From Syntrophomonadaceae bacterium (lineage in GTDB: Bacteria > Bacillota > Dethiobacteria > DTU022), in NCBI GenBank assembly GCA_003553895.1, contig PWFM01000098.1, positions 1 through 6,440 on the forward strand: a stretch of 6,440 nucleotides of DNA. Reading direction: 5' to 3'. Positions 1 through 5,325 of this stretch are shown here, one piece after another. Within the stretch, counting starts at the first letter, position 1. Every line of letters begins with the position of its first letter. The position numbers and the translations under genes were made by a program. A model generated the notes under the pieces. The model saw nothing but the letters and a program-made list of their open reading frames with translations, searched no databases and was not told the DNA's origin.

Positions 1-237
1 GAAGGGAAAATGAGGGCAATAGTATCAATTACTCTTGATGATTGCTTTGCTGTTCATGATGTCCGGATCATCGAGGGCAGTAACGGTTTGTTTGTAGCCA
101 TGCCCAGCAAACGTAACCCGAACGGTGATTTTAGGGATATTGCGCACCCGATTAACGCAAACACCAGGGGTGAGATTCAAAGGGCGGTTATCGAGGCTTA
201 TACCTCCGAGCTGGAAAAAACAGCTGTAAAAGTATGA
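1..237 (+). CDS. spoVG: SpoVG, septation/RNA-binding regulator (5' end outside window)
   Basis: The reading frame is open from base 1 (Glu-Gly-Lys before the first visible Met at base 10), so the window cuts the gene and the Met at 10 is almost certainly internal. SpoVG proteins start about 15-17 residues earlier. Seen: the family core MRAIVSITLDDCFAVHDVRI, followed by GLFVAMPSKR and FRDIAHPIN, then a short variable tail ending in TAVKV. SpoVG is a small nucleic-acid-binding regulator. In Bacillus it affects asymmetric septation during sporulation, and in other Firmicutes it affects capsule and virulence genes. It is found in many non-sporulating Firmicutes too, so it suggests but does not prove sporulation. 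Its place directly before glmU is the standard Firmicutes order. The Cys in LDDCF is a minor variation. Confidence 0.95.
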   Translation, partial: EGKMRAIVSITLDDCFAVHDVRIIEGSNGLFVAMPSKRNPNGDFRDIAHPINANTRGEIQRAVIEAYTSELEKTAVKV

Positions 238-257
238 GGAATTATTATACCTTTATT

Positions 258-286
258 TTGTTCCTTCTCGTCAACTGCAGTATAAT
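258..286 (+). promoter_or_regulatory. Sigma-A-type promoter for glmU
   Basis: A -35 element TTGTTC (258-263) and a perfect -10 element TATAAT (281-286) are separated by exactly 17 bases. Transcription would start near base 293, about 30 bases before the glmU start codon. This lets glmU be transcribed independently of spoVG. The -35 matches consensus at only three positions, but the -10 is perfect and the spacing ideal. The -10 is preceded by CTGCAG, an arrangement repeated in the promoter before ctc. Confidence 0.7.
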
Positions 287-310
287 GAAGTTAGATTAGA
301 TCATTATGCG

Positions 311-318
311 AGGAGGGG
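311..318 (+). promoter_or_regulatory. Ribosome binding site fixing the TTG start of glmU
   Basis: AGGAGGGG lies 6 bases before TTG at 325. The only nearby ATG in frame (337) would be 18 bases away, too far, so TTG is the supported start. Confidence 0.85.
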
Positions 319-324
319 CTGTTT

Positions 325-1329
325 TTGGCAAGAGTTATGGCTGTGGTTTTGGCCGCGGGTGAAGGGAAGCGTATGCATTCCCGTTTACCCAAGGTTCTTC
401 ATCCCCTGTGTGGAAAAAGGATGTTGGAATATATTCTGGAAAGCGCCGCTGAACTGGCACAACAAGTTCTTGTTGTTGTCGGTCACGGCGCTTTTCAGGT
501 TCGGGAAACAATGGGAAAACGATGGACTTACGTGCTCCAGGAGCAGCAGTTAGGGACCGGGCATGCCGTCATGGAAGCCCTCAAGGAACTTCCCCGGGAA
601 GGGACACTTTTGGTATTGTGCGGAGATACACCACTCCTGGAGGCCGCTCATTTAAAAAAGCTTTTAGATTATTACAGGGGCCATGCTGCGGCCGTAGCGA
701 CAGCCATTGTGCCCGATCCTGCCGGTTATGGACGTATAGTGCGAAATCAAAAAGGGCAGGTGCAAAAGATTGTTGAAGACAGGGATGCTTCGGCCGGTGA
801 AAAAGAAATAAGCGAGATCAATACCGGAACCTATTGTTTTGACCTGGAATTGCTCCGGTATTACCTGCCCCGGTTGAGTACCGACAATGCCCAAAATGAA
901 TACTATCTTCCTGATCTAGTAGCCATGATGCATCGCGACGGGTACAGTACCGGCGCTTACTGCCTTGATGATTACCGGGTGGGTCTGGGGATAAACAACC
1001 GGGCTCAGCTGGCTGAGGCAGTAGCTATTTTACAGCGTAAGATTAAAGAAAAATTTATGAAGAGCGGTGTGACCTTTGAAGACCCGGATTCAGTATTTAT
1101 CGATATGGATGTCCGTATCGGGGCCGATACAGTGATTCGACCTGGTTGTGTGATCGAAAATAAAACCGTGATCGGTGATGAATGTTTGATCGGTCCCGGA
1201 ACACACCTTAATAATGCCTCAATCGGAAACCAGGCCACAGTTTATCATTCGGTTATATATAGCGCATCTATAGAAGGTGGCTCTGAAATCGGACCGTTTG
1301 CTCATGTCAGGGGAGGTGGCGACGCCTGA
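325..1329 (+). CDS. glmU: GlmU, C-terminally truncated: UDP-GlcNAc pyrophosphorylase half only
   Basis: Normal GlmU (about 450-460 residues) acetylates glucosamine-1-phosphate in its C-terminal domain and joins GlcNAc-1-phosphate to UTP in its N-terminal domain, giving cytoplasmic UDP-GlcNAc for peptidoglycan. Here the protein has 334 residues. The nucleotidyltransferase domain is complete: LAAGEGKRM (9-17) with R16, LPKVLH with K23, QQLGTGHA (74-81), GDTPLL with the likely metal ligand D101, GYGRI (134-138), EINTGTY (164-170) and GINNR (222-226), whose Asn is the second metal ligand. Left-handed beta-helix hexapeptides begin near 250 and run to GPFAHVR (323-329). After that comes only GGGDA and a stop. 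R329 matches E. coli R333; the catalytic His and the other acetyl-CoA-site residues are absent. The length resembles the E. coli fragment 1-331, which keeps pyrophosphorylase activity. The TTG start is set by the Shine-Dalgarno at 311-318. Pyrophosphorylase function is likely; acetyltransferase activity is not expected. Confidence 0.9.
   Translation: MARVMAVVLAAGEGKRMHSRLPKVLHPLCGKRMLEYILESAAELAQQVLVVVGHGAFQVRETMGKRWTYVLQEQQLGTGHAVMEALKELPREGTLLVLCGDTPLLEAAHLKKLLDYYRGHAAAVATAIVPDPAGYGRIVRNQKGQVQKIVEDRDASAGEKEISEINTGTYCFDLELLRYYLPRLSTDNAQNEYYLPDLVAMMHRDGYSTGAYCLDDYRVGLGINNRAQLAEAVAILQRKIKEKFMKSGVTFEDPDSVFIDMDVRIGADTVIRPGCVIENKTVIGDECLIGPGTHLNNASIGNQATVYHSVIYSASIEGGSEIGPFAHVRGGGDA
1310..1319 (+). 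promoter_or_regulatory. Shine-Dalgarno-like sequence at the 3' end of truncated glmU
   Basis: GGGGAGGTGG sits inside the last codons of glmU, exactly where homology to GlmU ends. Seven bases later a CTG (1326) overlaps the glmU stop (CTGA) and opens a 14-codon frame, LKRITLLTFGLFKL, ending at 1370. The site is a near-perfect anti-SD match, but no real gene follows, so it may be the ribosome binding site of a lost gene or coincidence. Confidence 0.3.
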
Positions 1330-1528
1330 AACGCATTACCTTGCTAACCTTCGGGCTTTTTAAATTGTAACCGTTTCTTTACCGTGACGAAGAAATGTTT
1401 GTTTTACAGCTTCCGACAGGGCCTGATCGAAACATTGCCTTCCCGGCAGGAAAACAAAGAGAAGAAAGAGAAAGATATTAAGCAAGTGTGTGATCCAGTC
1501 TGCACAAAAAACTTCAGGAGGGTTAAAG
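1330..1528 (+). other. Gap between truncated glmU and prs, no recognisable gene
   Basis: An intact GlmU would need roughly 360 more coding bases, and this gap has only 199. All three forward frames were read and none contains GlmU hallmarks such as HLSY(I/V)GDA or the G(x)ITxNYDG-like segment. It holds several short stop-limited frames, a weak TGCC/GGCA inverted repeat near 1437-1449, and a purine-rich run (about 1448-1475). No good promoter for prs and no factor-independent terminator are seen, so prs is probably read through from the glmU promoter. Confidence 0.6.
1516..1522 (+). promoter_or_regulatory. Ribosome binding site fixing the GTG start of prs
   Basis: AGGAGGG is 6 bases before GTG 1529. 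An upstream in-frame GTG (1490) would place this site inside the gene and has no such site of its own. The second in-frame GTG (1544) is too far downstream. Confidence 0.85.
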
Positions 1529-1555
1529 GTGATCAATGGTAAGGTGATCAACGGA
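1526..1555 (+). repeat. 15-bp tandem duplication across the prs start
   Basis: AAGGTGATCAATGGT (1526-1540) is followed directly by AAGGTGATCAACGGA (1541-1555), 13 of 15 positions identical. It duplicates the GTG codon and gives the protein an N-terminal VINGK-VINGE repeat. Confidence 0.8.
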
Positions 1556-2497
1556 GAAGAACTTAAAATTTTTTGCGGCAGCGCTAACCGGGAACTGGCC
1601 GAAGAGATTGCTGACTATGTGGAGGCTCCACTCAGCGATTGTGAAGTCACCCGTTTCAGCGATGGAGAAATATCGATCAGCATCAGGGAGAGTGTCCGCG
1701 GGGCCAATGCATTCTTGATTCAACCCCTGTGCGGCCCAATCAACGACAGTATCCTTGAACTGCTGATTATTATCGACGCTCTTAAGAGGGCTTCGGTCAA
1801 TTCCGTCAATGCGGTTATTCCTTATTATGCCTATGCCCGCCAGGATCGAAAAACCAGGGCCCGCGACCCGATCACGGCCAAGCTGATTGCAGATCTGATC
1901 ACGGCAGCCGGCGCCAACCGGGTTGTGGCCATGGATCTGCATGCCGGACAGATCCAGGGCTTTTTTAATATTCCTCTGGATCACCTGACGGCCCTGCCCA
2001 TCCTGGCCAAATATTTTAAGGAAAAAAATATTGAAAACGGGGTTGTCGTTTCTCCCGACCTGGGCGGCGTAACCAGGGCCAGGGATCTGGCCAATCGACT
2101 GGTTATGCCCATTGCCATCATCGATAAAAAGAGGCCGGCCCCTAACAAGGCCGAGATTATGAATATAATTGGCGATGTAAAAGGCAAAACAGCGATATTT
2201 ATTGATGACATGATCGATACCGCCGGAACGATCACTCTAGGTGCAGAGGCCCTGCTGGAGGCGGGAGCCCATAAAGTATATGCCTGCACCACTCATCCTG
2301 TCTTTTCCGGTTCGGCTCTGAAACGTCTTAGCGATTCAGATCTTGCCGAGGTGGTTTACACTAATTCCATCCCTATTGATCGCGGCATGCTGAGAGGGCT
2401 TAATGATTGTTTTACTTCTTTGTCGGTAGCGCCCCTGATTGGAGAAGCCATAATTCGGATACAGCAAAAAAAATCGGTCAGTGAACTGTTTGATTGA
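1529..2497 (+). CDS. prs: Ribose-phosphate pyrophosphokinase (PRPP synthetase)
   Basis: Transfers pyrophosphate from ATP to ribose-5-phosphate, giving PRPP for purine, pyrimidine, histidine, tryptophan and NAD synthesis in the cytoplasm. From GTG 1529 the product has 322 residues, a few more than the usual 315 or so; the excess is partly an N-terminal VINGK/VINGE duplication. Seen in order: LKIFCGSANRELAEEIA near the N-terminus; the VTRFSDGEISISI segment; VIPYYAYARQDRK of the ATP-binding flexible region; VVAMDLHAGQIQGFF with the conserved His; VVSPDLGGVTRAR (many homologues have DHGG or DVGG); the PRPP-binding loop IFIDDMIDTAGT; and YACTTHPVFSG. It ends KSVSELFD, matching the SVSxLF family end. 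This is a class I bacterial enzyme, expected to be hexameric and ADP-inhibited. It follows glmU as in most Firmicutes. The loop near the end (SIPIDRGMLRGLNDCF) replaces the usual short lysine-rich stretch. Confidence 0.97.
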   Translation: MINGKVINGEELKIFCGSANRELAEEIADYVEAPLSDCEVTRFSDGEISISIRESVRGANAFLIQPLCGPINDSILELLIIIDALKRASVNSVNAVIPYYAYARQDRKTRARDPITAKLIADLITAAGANRVVAMDLHAGQIQGFFNIPLDHLTALPILAKYFKEKNIENGVVVSPDLGGVTRARDLANRLVMPIAIIDKKRPAPNKAEIMNIIGDVKGKTAIFIDDMIDTAGTITLGAEALLEAGAHKVYACTTHPVFSGSALKRLSDSDLAEVVYTNSIPIDRGMLRGLNDCFTSLSVAPLIGEAIIRIQQKKSVSELFD

Positions 2498-2498
2498 G

Positions 2499-2527
2499 TT
2501 GATCTTCAACGCTTCCTGCAGTATACT
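2499..2527 (+). promoter_or_regulatory. Sigma-A-type promoter for ctc
   Basis: TTGATC (2499-2504), a 17-base spacer and TATACT (2522-2527) begin two bases after the prs stop codon. The expected transcription start is near 2534. The -10 element lies within an imperfect palindrome with arms CTGCA (2516-2520) and TGCAG (2530-2534). The 10-mer CTGCAGTATA recurs at the same place in the glmU promoter. It does not look like the sigma-B promoter of Bacillus ctc (GTTTAA / GGGTAT). Confidence 0.6.
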
Positions 2528-2550
2528 ATTGCAGAAGGAGGCTGGAATGA

Positions 2551-3228
2551 ATGGAAAGAATGGAAATGGAAGTACAAACCCGTCCGCAATTGACCAAGGG
2601 GCAGCTCAATCAACTGCGCCGTGAAGACAAAGTGCCTGCAGTGCTTTACGGCAGAGGTGAGGACAATTTCCCCGTGGTCGTAGACGGACGCACCTTAAGG
2701 CAAGTTCTAACGACAGGGGGCGGCAACGTTCTCCTCGATCTCAAGGTCAAGGCGAAGGGGAAAAAGACCCGCCAGGAAACAGTGATGTTCAGAGATATTC
2801 AGAGAGATATCCTGTACCAGGATCGCATTCTACATGTCGATTTTATCCGGATCTCAATGACCGACAAGATCGAAGTGCCCGTGTACCTGAATTTCACCGG
2901 TGAACCGAGCGGTGTTGAGGAAGGCGGGGTTTTATCCCTGGTAACCCGGGAAGTTGAAGTTAAATGTTTACCCGGAGACATCCCCGAGCAATTTGATATC
3001 GACATATCCGAGTTGGAAATCGGCGATAGTATTACTGCCGAAAGCCTGGTTCTGGAAGGCGATATTGAATTGATAACTCCTACGGATACCATCCTGGCTC
3101 AGGTTCAGGCTCCAATGGCCGAAGAAGAATTAGAACCGGCCATTGAAGAAGAAGAGCTTGAAGAAGGTGAAGAGGCTGCCGAAGAAGCTGCCGAGGAAGA
3201 AGCTTCTGATGAAGAAAGCGAAGCATAA
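2551..3228 (+). CDS. ctc: 50S ribosomal protein L25/general stress protein Ctc
   Basis: A 5S-rRNA-binding protein of the large ribosomal subunit, in the long two-domain (TL5/Ctc) form; in Bacillus it is induced by stress. The product has 225 residues. The N-terminal L25 domain (about 5-96) carries LNQLRREDKVPAVLYGRG and the RDIQRDILYQDRILHVDF segment. The C-terminal beta domain (about 100-187) carries IEVPVYLNFTGEPSGVEEGG and LEIGDSITAESL. A low-complexity Glu/Ala-rich acidic tail (about 190-225) follows, as is usual in this family. AAGGAGG (2535-2541) is 9 bases before ATG 2551. A closer ATG at 2547 is out of frame. In-frame ATGs at 2560 and 2566 are possible but less well spaced. It has its own promoter after prs, and the name rplY is also used for this family. 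Confidence 0.95.
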   Translation: MERMEMEVQTRPQLTKGQLNQLRREDKVPAVLYGRGEDNFPVVVDGRTLRQVLTTGGGNVLLDLKVKAKGKKTRQETVMFRDIQRDILYQDRILHVDFIRISMTDKIEVPVYLNFTGEPSGVEEGGVLSLVTREVEVKCLPGDIPEQFDIDISELEIGDSITAESLVLEGDIELITPTDTILAQVQAPMAEEELEPAIEEEELEEGEEAAEEAAEEEASDEESEA

Positions 3229-3283
3229 TACTAAATAATCTAATTGCAGGCAGCATGGAAGCAGCATAAAAATGGCAAGTTTA

Positions 3284-3307
3284 AATGCCCCTTGGTTGAG
3301 GGGCATT
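3284..3307 (+). other. Hairpin between ctc and pth
   Basis: AATGCCCCT and AGGGGCATT form a 9-bp perfect stem with a 6-base loop (TGGTTG). No T-run follows on the + strand and only three T's follow on the - strand, so it is not a standard factor-independent terminator. It may be a processing or stability element between the two genes, or a weak terminator. Confidence 0.5.
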
Positions 3308-3345
3308 GATCTTGTATGGAGCGGATTCTTTACTGGAGTGATTAA

Positions 3346-3924
3346 ATGAACCTGATTGTAGGTCTTGGTAACCCCAAAAAGCGATATTCAGACACCAGGC
3401 ATAATCTCGGCTTCCGGGTTGTGAAAAAACTGGCGAACCGTCTAGAGGCGTCCGCCCCGGTTTCAAAACACCGGTCCCTGCTTGCGGAAGCAGAATACAG
3501 CGATCGAAAGTTGCTCCTGGTGCAGCCGCTTACTTATATGAACCGCAGCGGTTTGGCTGTGAAAGAAATCATTTCCAGTTACTCTTTGGATATTGAGGAA
3601 GTTATGGTTGTTTACGATGACCTCGACCTTTCTCCCGGCACGATCAGGATCCGCCAAAAAGGTGGAGGAGCGGGGCACCGCGGGGTGCAATCGATTATCG
3701 ATACCCTGGGGACTGAAGAATTTCCCCGCCTCAGGATAGGCATCGGCAAACCGCCTCCGGGCATGGAGGCTTCAGATTACGTTTTGCAGCCCCTTGAAGG
3801 CGAAGATCGGGAGTTGATCGAACCGGCCCTGGATAGGGCGGCGGAAGCTGTTCTTTCTTTCGTCAGTGAGGGCCTTGAATCGGCTATGAATAATTTCAAT
3901 CGGGGCTTGTCTTCTCCTGACTAA
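3346..3924 (+). CDS. pth: Peptidyl-tRNA hydrolase
   Basis: Cleaves the ester bond of peptidyl-tRNAs that drop off ribosomes, recycling tRNA in the cytoplasm. The product has 192 residues, normal for the bacterial Pth family. Seen: LIVGLGNP (3-10) with N9, the catalytic H19 in DTRHNLGF, N66 in PLTYMNRSG, D92 in VVYDDLDL, the GGGAGHRGVQSI segment (106-117) and FPRLRIGIGKP (127-136). The position usually occupied by Asn in GHNG (E. coli N114) is Arg (R112) here. N9, H19, N66 and the Asp pair are all kept, so activity is expected. GGAG (3335-3338) lies 7 bases before the ATG. In Bacillus the next genes are fin and mfd; here a T-box and an aromatic operon follow, so transcription of the old cluster may end here. 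Confidence 0.96.
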   Translation: MNLIVGLGNPKKRYSDTRHNLGFRVVKKLANRLEASAPVSKHRSLLAEAEYSDRKLLLVQPLTYMNRSGLAVKEIISSYSLDIEEVMVVYDDLDLSPGTIRIRQKGGGAGHRGVQSIIDTLGTEEFPRLRIGIGKPPPGMEASDYVLQPLEGEDRELIEPALDRAAEAVLSFVSEGLESAMNNFNRGLSSPD

Positions 3925-3946
3925 TATGCTAAACTCTTGGTTATTA

Positions 3947-3952
3947 TATAAT
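3947..3952 (+). promoter_or_regulatory. Possible -10 element of the T-box/aroF/pheA transcript
   Basis: A perfect TATAAT lies in an AT-rich stretch after pth. A start 7-9 bases downstream (about 3959-3961) would put the first transcribed bases exactly at the foot of T-box stem I, which is the main support. No convincing -35 is found at 16-18 bases upstream, so this is tentative. Confidence 0.45.
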
Positions 3953-3958
3953 AATAAA

Positions 3959-4233
3959 AAGCGATGCAGAAGGAAAGTAGCTTGAGCGGGCCGCCTTACA
4001 GAGAGGTCGGGTCATAGGCTGTAAACCCGGCCGGCAGAGCACTCAAGTGAAGTTCCCTTCGAAGCTGTTCGCTGAAAACCCGCTACGTGGATTAAGTAGG
4101 CGCAAACGGTTCTTCCCCGTTAAAGGAAGAGGGTATCGGCAGTCCAAGAGGCAGTCTGTACTTAACGAGTGGTAAGTATCAAAATGGGTGGTACCGCGGA
4201 TCTAAAATCCGTCCCTAAGGGGCGGTTTTTTTA
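3959..4233 (+). promoter_or_regulatory. T-box riboswitch leader, best read as tRNA-Phe-sensing
   Basis: Seen: a stem I foot GCGA (3961-3964) with TCGC (4069-4072), strengthened by CAG/CTG; a GA-rich kink-turn-like GATGCAGA; AGTA (3976-3979); an upper stem CTTGAG (3981-3986) with CTCAAG (4042-4047); and a distal hairpin GGTCGGGT (4005-4012) with ACCCGGCC (4025-4032). The specifier strand reads TGAAGTTCCC; TTC (4053-4055, Phe) is in register with the following CCTTCGAAGC. A stem TACTTA/TAAGTA (4159-4164/4173-4178) precedes the T-box core GGGTGGTACCGCGG (4186-4199). The bulge TGGT pairs with an ACCA tRNA end, so discriminator A73 as in tRNA-Phe; this argues against tRNA-Trp (G73). Uncharged tRNA should stabilise the antiterminator and switch on aroF-pheA. 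The T-box class is certain; the amino acid is inferred from specifier register and downstream genes. Confidence 0.95.
4209..4232 (+). terminator. T-box-controlled factor-independent terminator
   Basis: CCGTCCC (4209-4215), loop TAA and GGGGCGG (4219-4225) form a 7-bp stem with one G-T pair, followed directly by seven T's (4226-4232). It lies just after the T-box core, as expected for the OFF state of the leader. The stop is about 40 bases before the aroF start. Confidence 0.92.
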
Positions 4234-4272
4234 TATCTATAAGATCATTAAACATGGAAAGGGGTTTTAGCA

Positions 4273-5322
4273 ATGATCGTAGTTATGCAGACGGCTGCAG
4301 AAAAAGGACAAGTAGAGGGAGTTGAGTGCAGGCTGTTAGAAATGGGTTTTGCCCCCCACCGGATTCAGGGGACCGGCAGAGTCGTGATCGGGGCGGTTGG
4401 AGAACAGAAAGTTGTTTTTCCTACCGGATTGGAGGTGCTGCCCGGAGTTGAACGGGTAGTGCCAATCAGCGCCCCCTACAAACTGGTTAGCAGGGAGGTC
4501 AAAGAGACCGGCACTGTGGTAGAAGTCGGTGGGCTTAAAATAGGTGGGCCTGAAATTGTTGTTATGGCCGGACCCTGTGCTGTGGAAAGCGAAGAACAAC
4601 TGATCACCATTGCCCGGCTGGTCAAGGCGGCCGGAGCCCAGGTGCTTCGCGGAGGAGCTTACAAACCCCGCTCTTCACCTTACAGCTTCCAGGGGCTTGA
4701 ACTTGAAGGTTTGAAAATGCTCAGCAGGGCTCGTGATGAAACAGGTTTAAAAATAGTTACAGAGGTCCTCAATCCCCAGGAAATTGAACTGGTTGCCGAA
4801 TATACTGATATCATTCAAATCGGGGCCAGGAATATGCAGAATTTTTCCCTGCTTCGCGAAGCAGGCCGGGTTAAGAAGCCGGTCATGCTTAAAAGAGGTC
4901 TTGCTGCCACCCTTGAAGAATGGCTGATGGCTGCAGAATATATCCTGGCTGAGGATAATTTCGAGGTTATTTTATGTGAAAGAGGGATTCGCACTTTTGA
5001 AACTTCCACCAGGAGCACCCTGGATATTAGTGCAATTCCTCAGGCCAAGAGTATGAGCCACCTTCCGGTAATAGTTGACCCCTGTCATTCCAGCGGAACC
5101 TGGAAACTGGCTTCCCCCCTCTCCCGGGCGGCGATAGCTGCCGGCGCGGATGGCCTTTTAATCGAAGTACACCACAAGCCTGCTGAAGCCCTTTGCGATG
5201 GACCCCAGTCGCTTACCCCGGAGAAATTTTCCCGGCTGTTGACTTCGATCCAACCTGTCGCAGAGGCTTTGGGGCGAGGGGTAAGCATCGGTGAAGACCT
5301 GTCCATGACGGGAGGGTTTTAA
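4273..5322 (+). CDS. aroF: DAHP synthase (3-deoxy-7-phosphoheptulonate synthase), type I-beta
   Basis: Condenses phosphoenolpyruvate and erythrose-4-phosphate to DAHP, the first step of the shikimate pathway. The product has 349 residues. An N-terminal ferredoxin-like domain (about 1-70), typical of Thermotoga-type enzymes, binds Tyr/Phe in that model and gives feedback control. The barrel domain follows. Seen: GPCAVE (100-105), LRGGAYKPRSSPYSFQG (125-141), QIGARNMQNF (182-191), MLKRG (205-209), ILCERGIRTFE (233-243), DPCHSSG (269-275) and EVHHKPAEALCDGPQS (298-313). The metal ligands expected for the family, C102, H272, E298 and D309, are all present. AAAGGGG (4258-4264) is 8 bases before ATG 4273. 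The gene lies directly behind the T-box terminator and ends 3 bases before pheA, so the two are co-transcribed. The short tail after the barrel (ending SMTGGF) is ordinary. Confidence 0.96.
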   Translation: MIVVMQTAAEKGQVEGVECRLLEMGFAPHRIQGTGRVVIGAVGEQKVVFPTGLEVLPGVERVVPISAPYKLVSREVKETGTVVEVGGLKIGGPEIVVMAGPCAVESEEQLITIARLVKAAGAQVLRGGAYKPRSSPYSFQGLELEGLKMLSRARDETGLKIVTEVLNPQEIELVAEYTDIIQIGARNMQNFSLLREAGRVKKPVMLKRGLAATLEEWLMAAEYILAEDNFEVILCERGIRTFETSTRSTLDISAIPQAKSMSHLPVIVDPCHSSGTWKLASPLSRAAIAAGADGLLIEVHHKPAEALCDGPQSLTPEKFSRLLTSIQPVAEALGRGVSIGEDLSMTGGF

Positions 5323-5325
5323 GGA

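Noticed and set aside
1395..1481. Short forward frame of 28 codons starting MFVLQLPTG
   Set aside because: No good ribosome binding site, no recognisable domain, very short and ends in low-complexity Glu/Arg.
1330..1528. A frameshift, rather than a deletion, as the cause of the short GlmU
   Set aside because: All three forward frames after 1309 were read; none continues GlmU beyond GPFAHVR, and the space is too short for the missing 120 residues or so.
1490..1528. Upstream GTG as the prs start
   Set aside because: It would put the strong AGGAGGG inside the gene and adds 13 residues not found in Prs; GTG 1529 is ideally spaced.
1523..1984. 153-codon open frame on the minus strand opposite prs
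   Set aside because: Shadow of a clear conserved gene on the + strand; no known domain and no ribosome binding site seen.
2547..2549. ATG just upstream of the ctc start
   Set aside because: Out of frame with the L25 protein; ATG 2551 is in frame and 9 bases from AAGGAGG.
4138..4156. Direct repeat GGCAGTC, twice, 5 bases apart, in the T-box linker
   Set aside because: Only 7 bases and inside a structured RNA leader; explained as part of the T-box stem II/III region.
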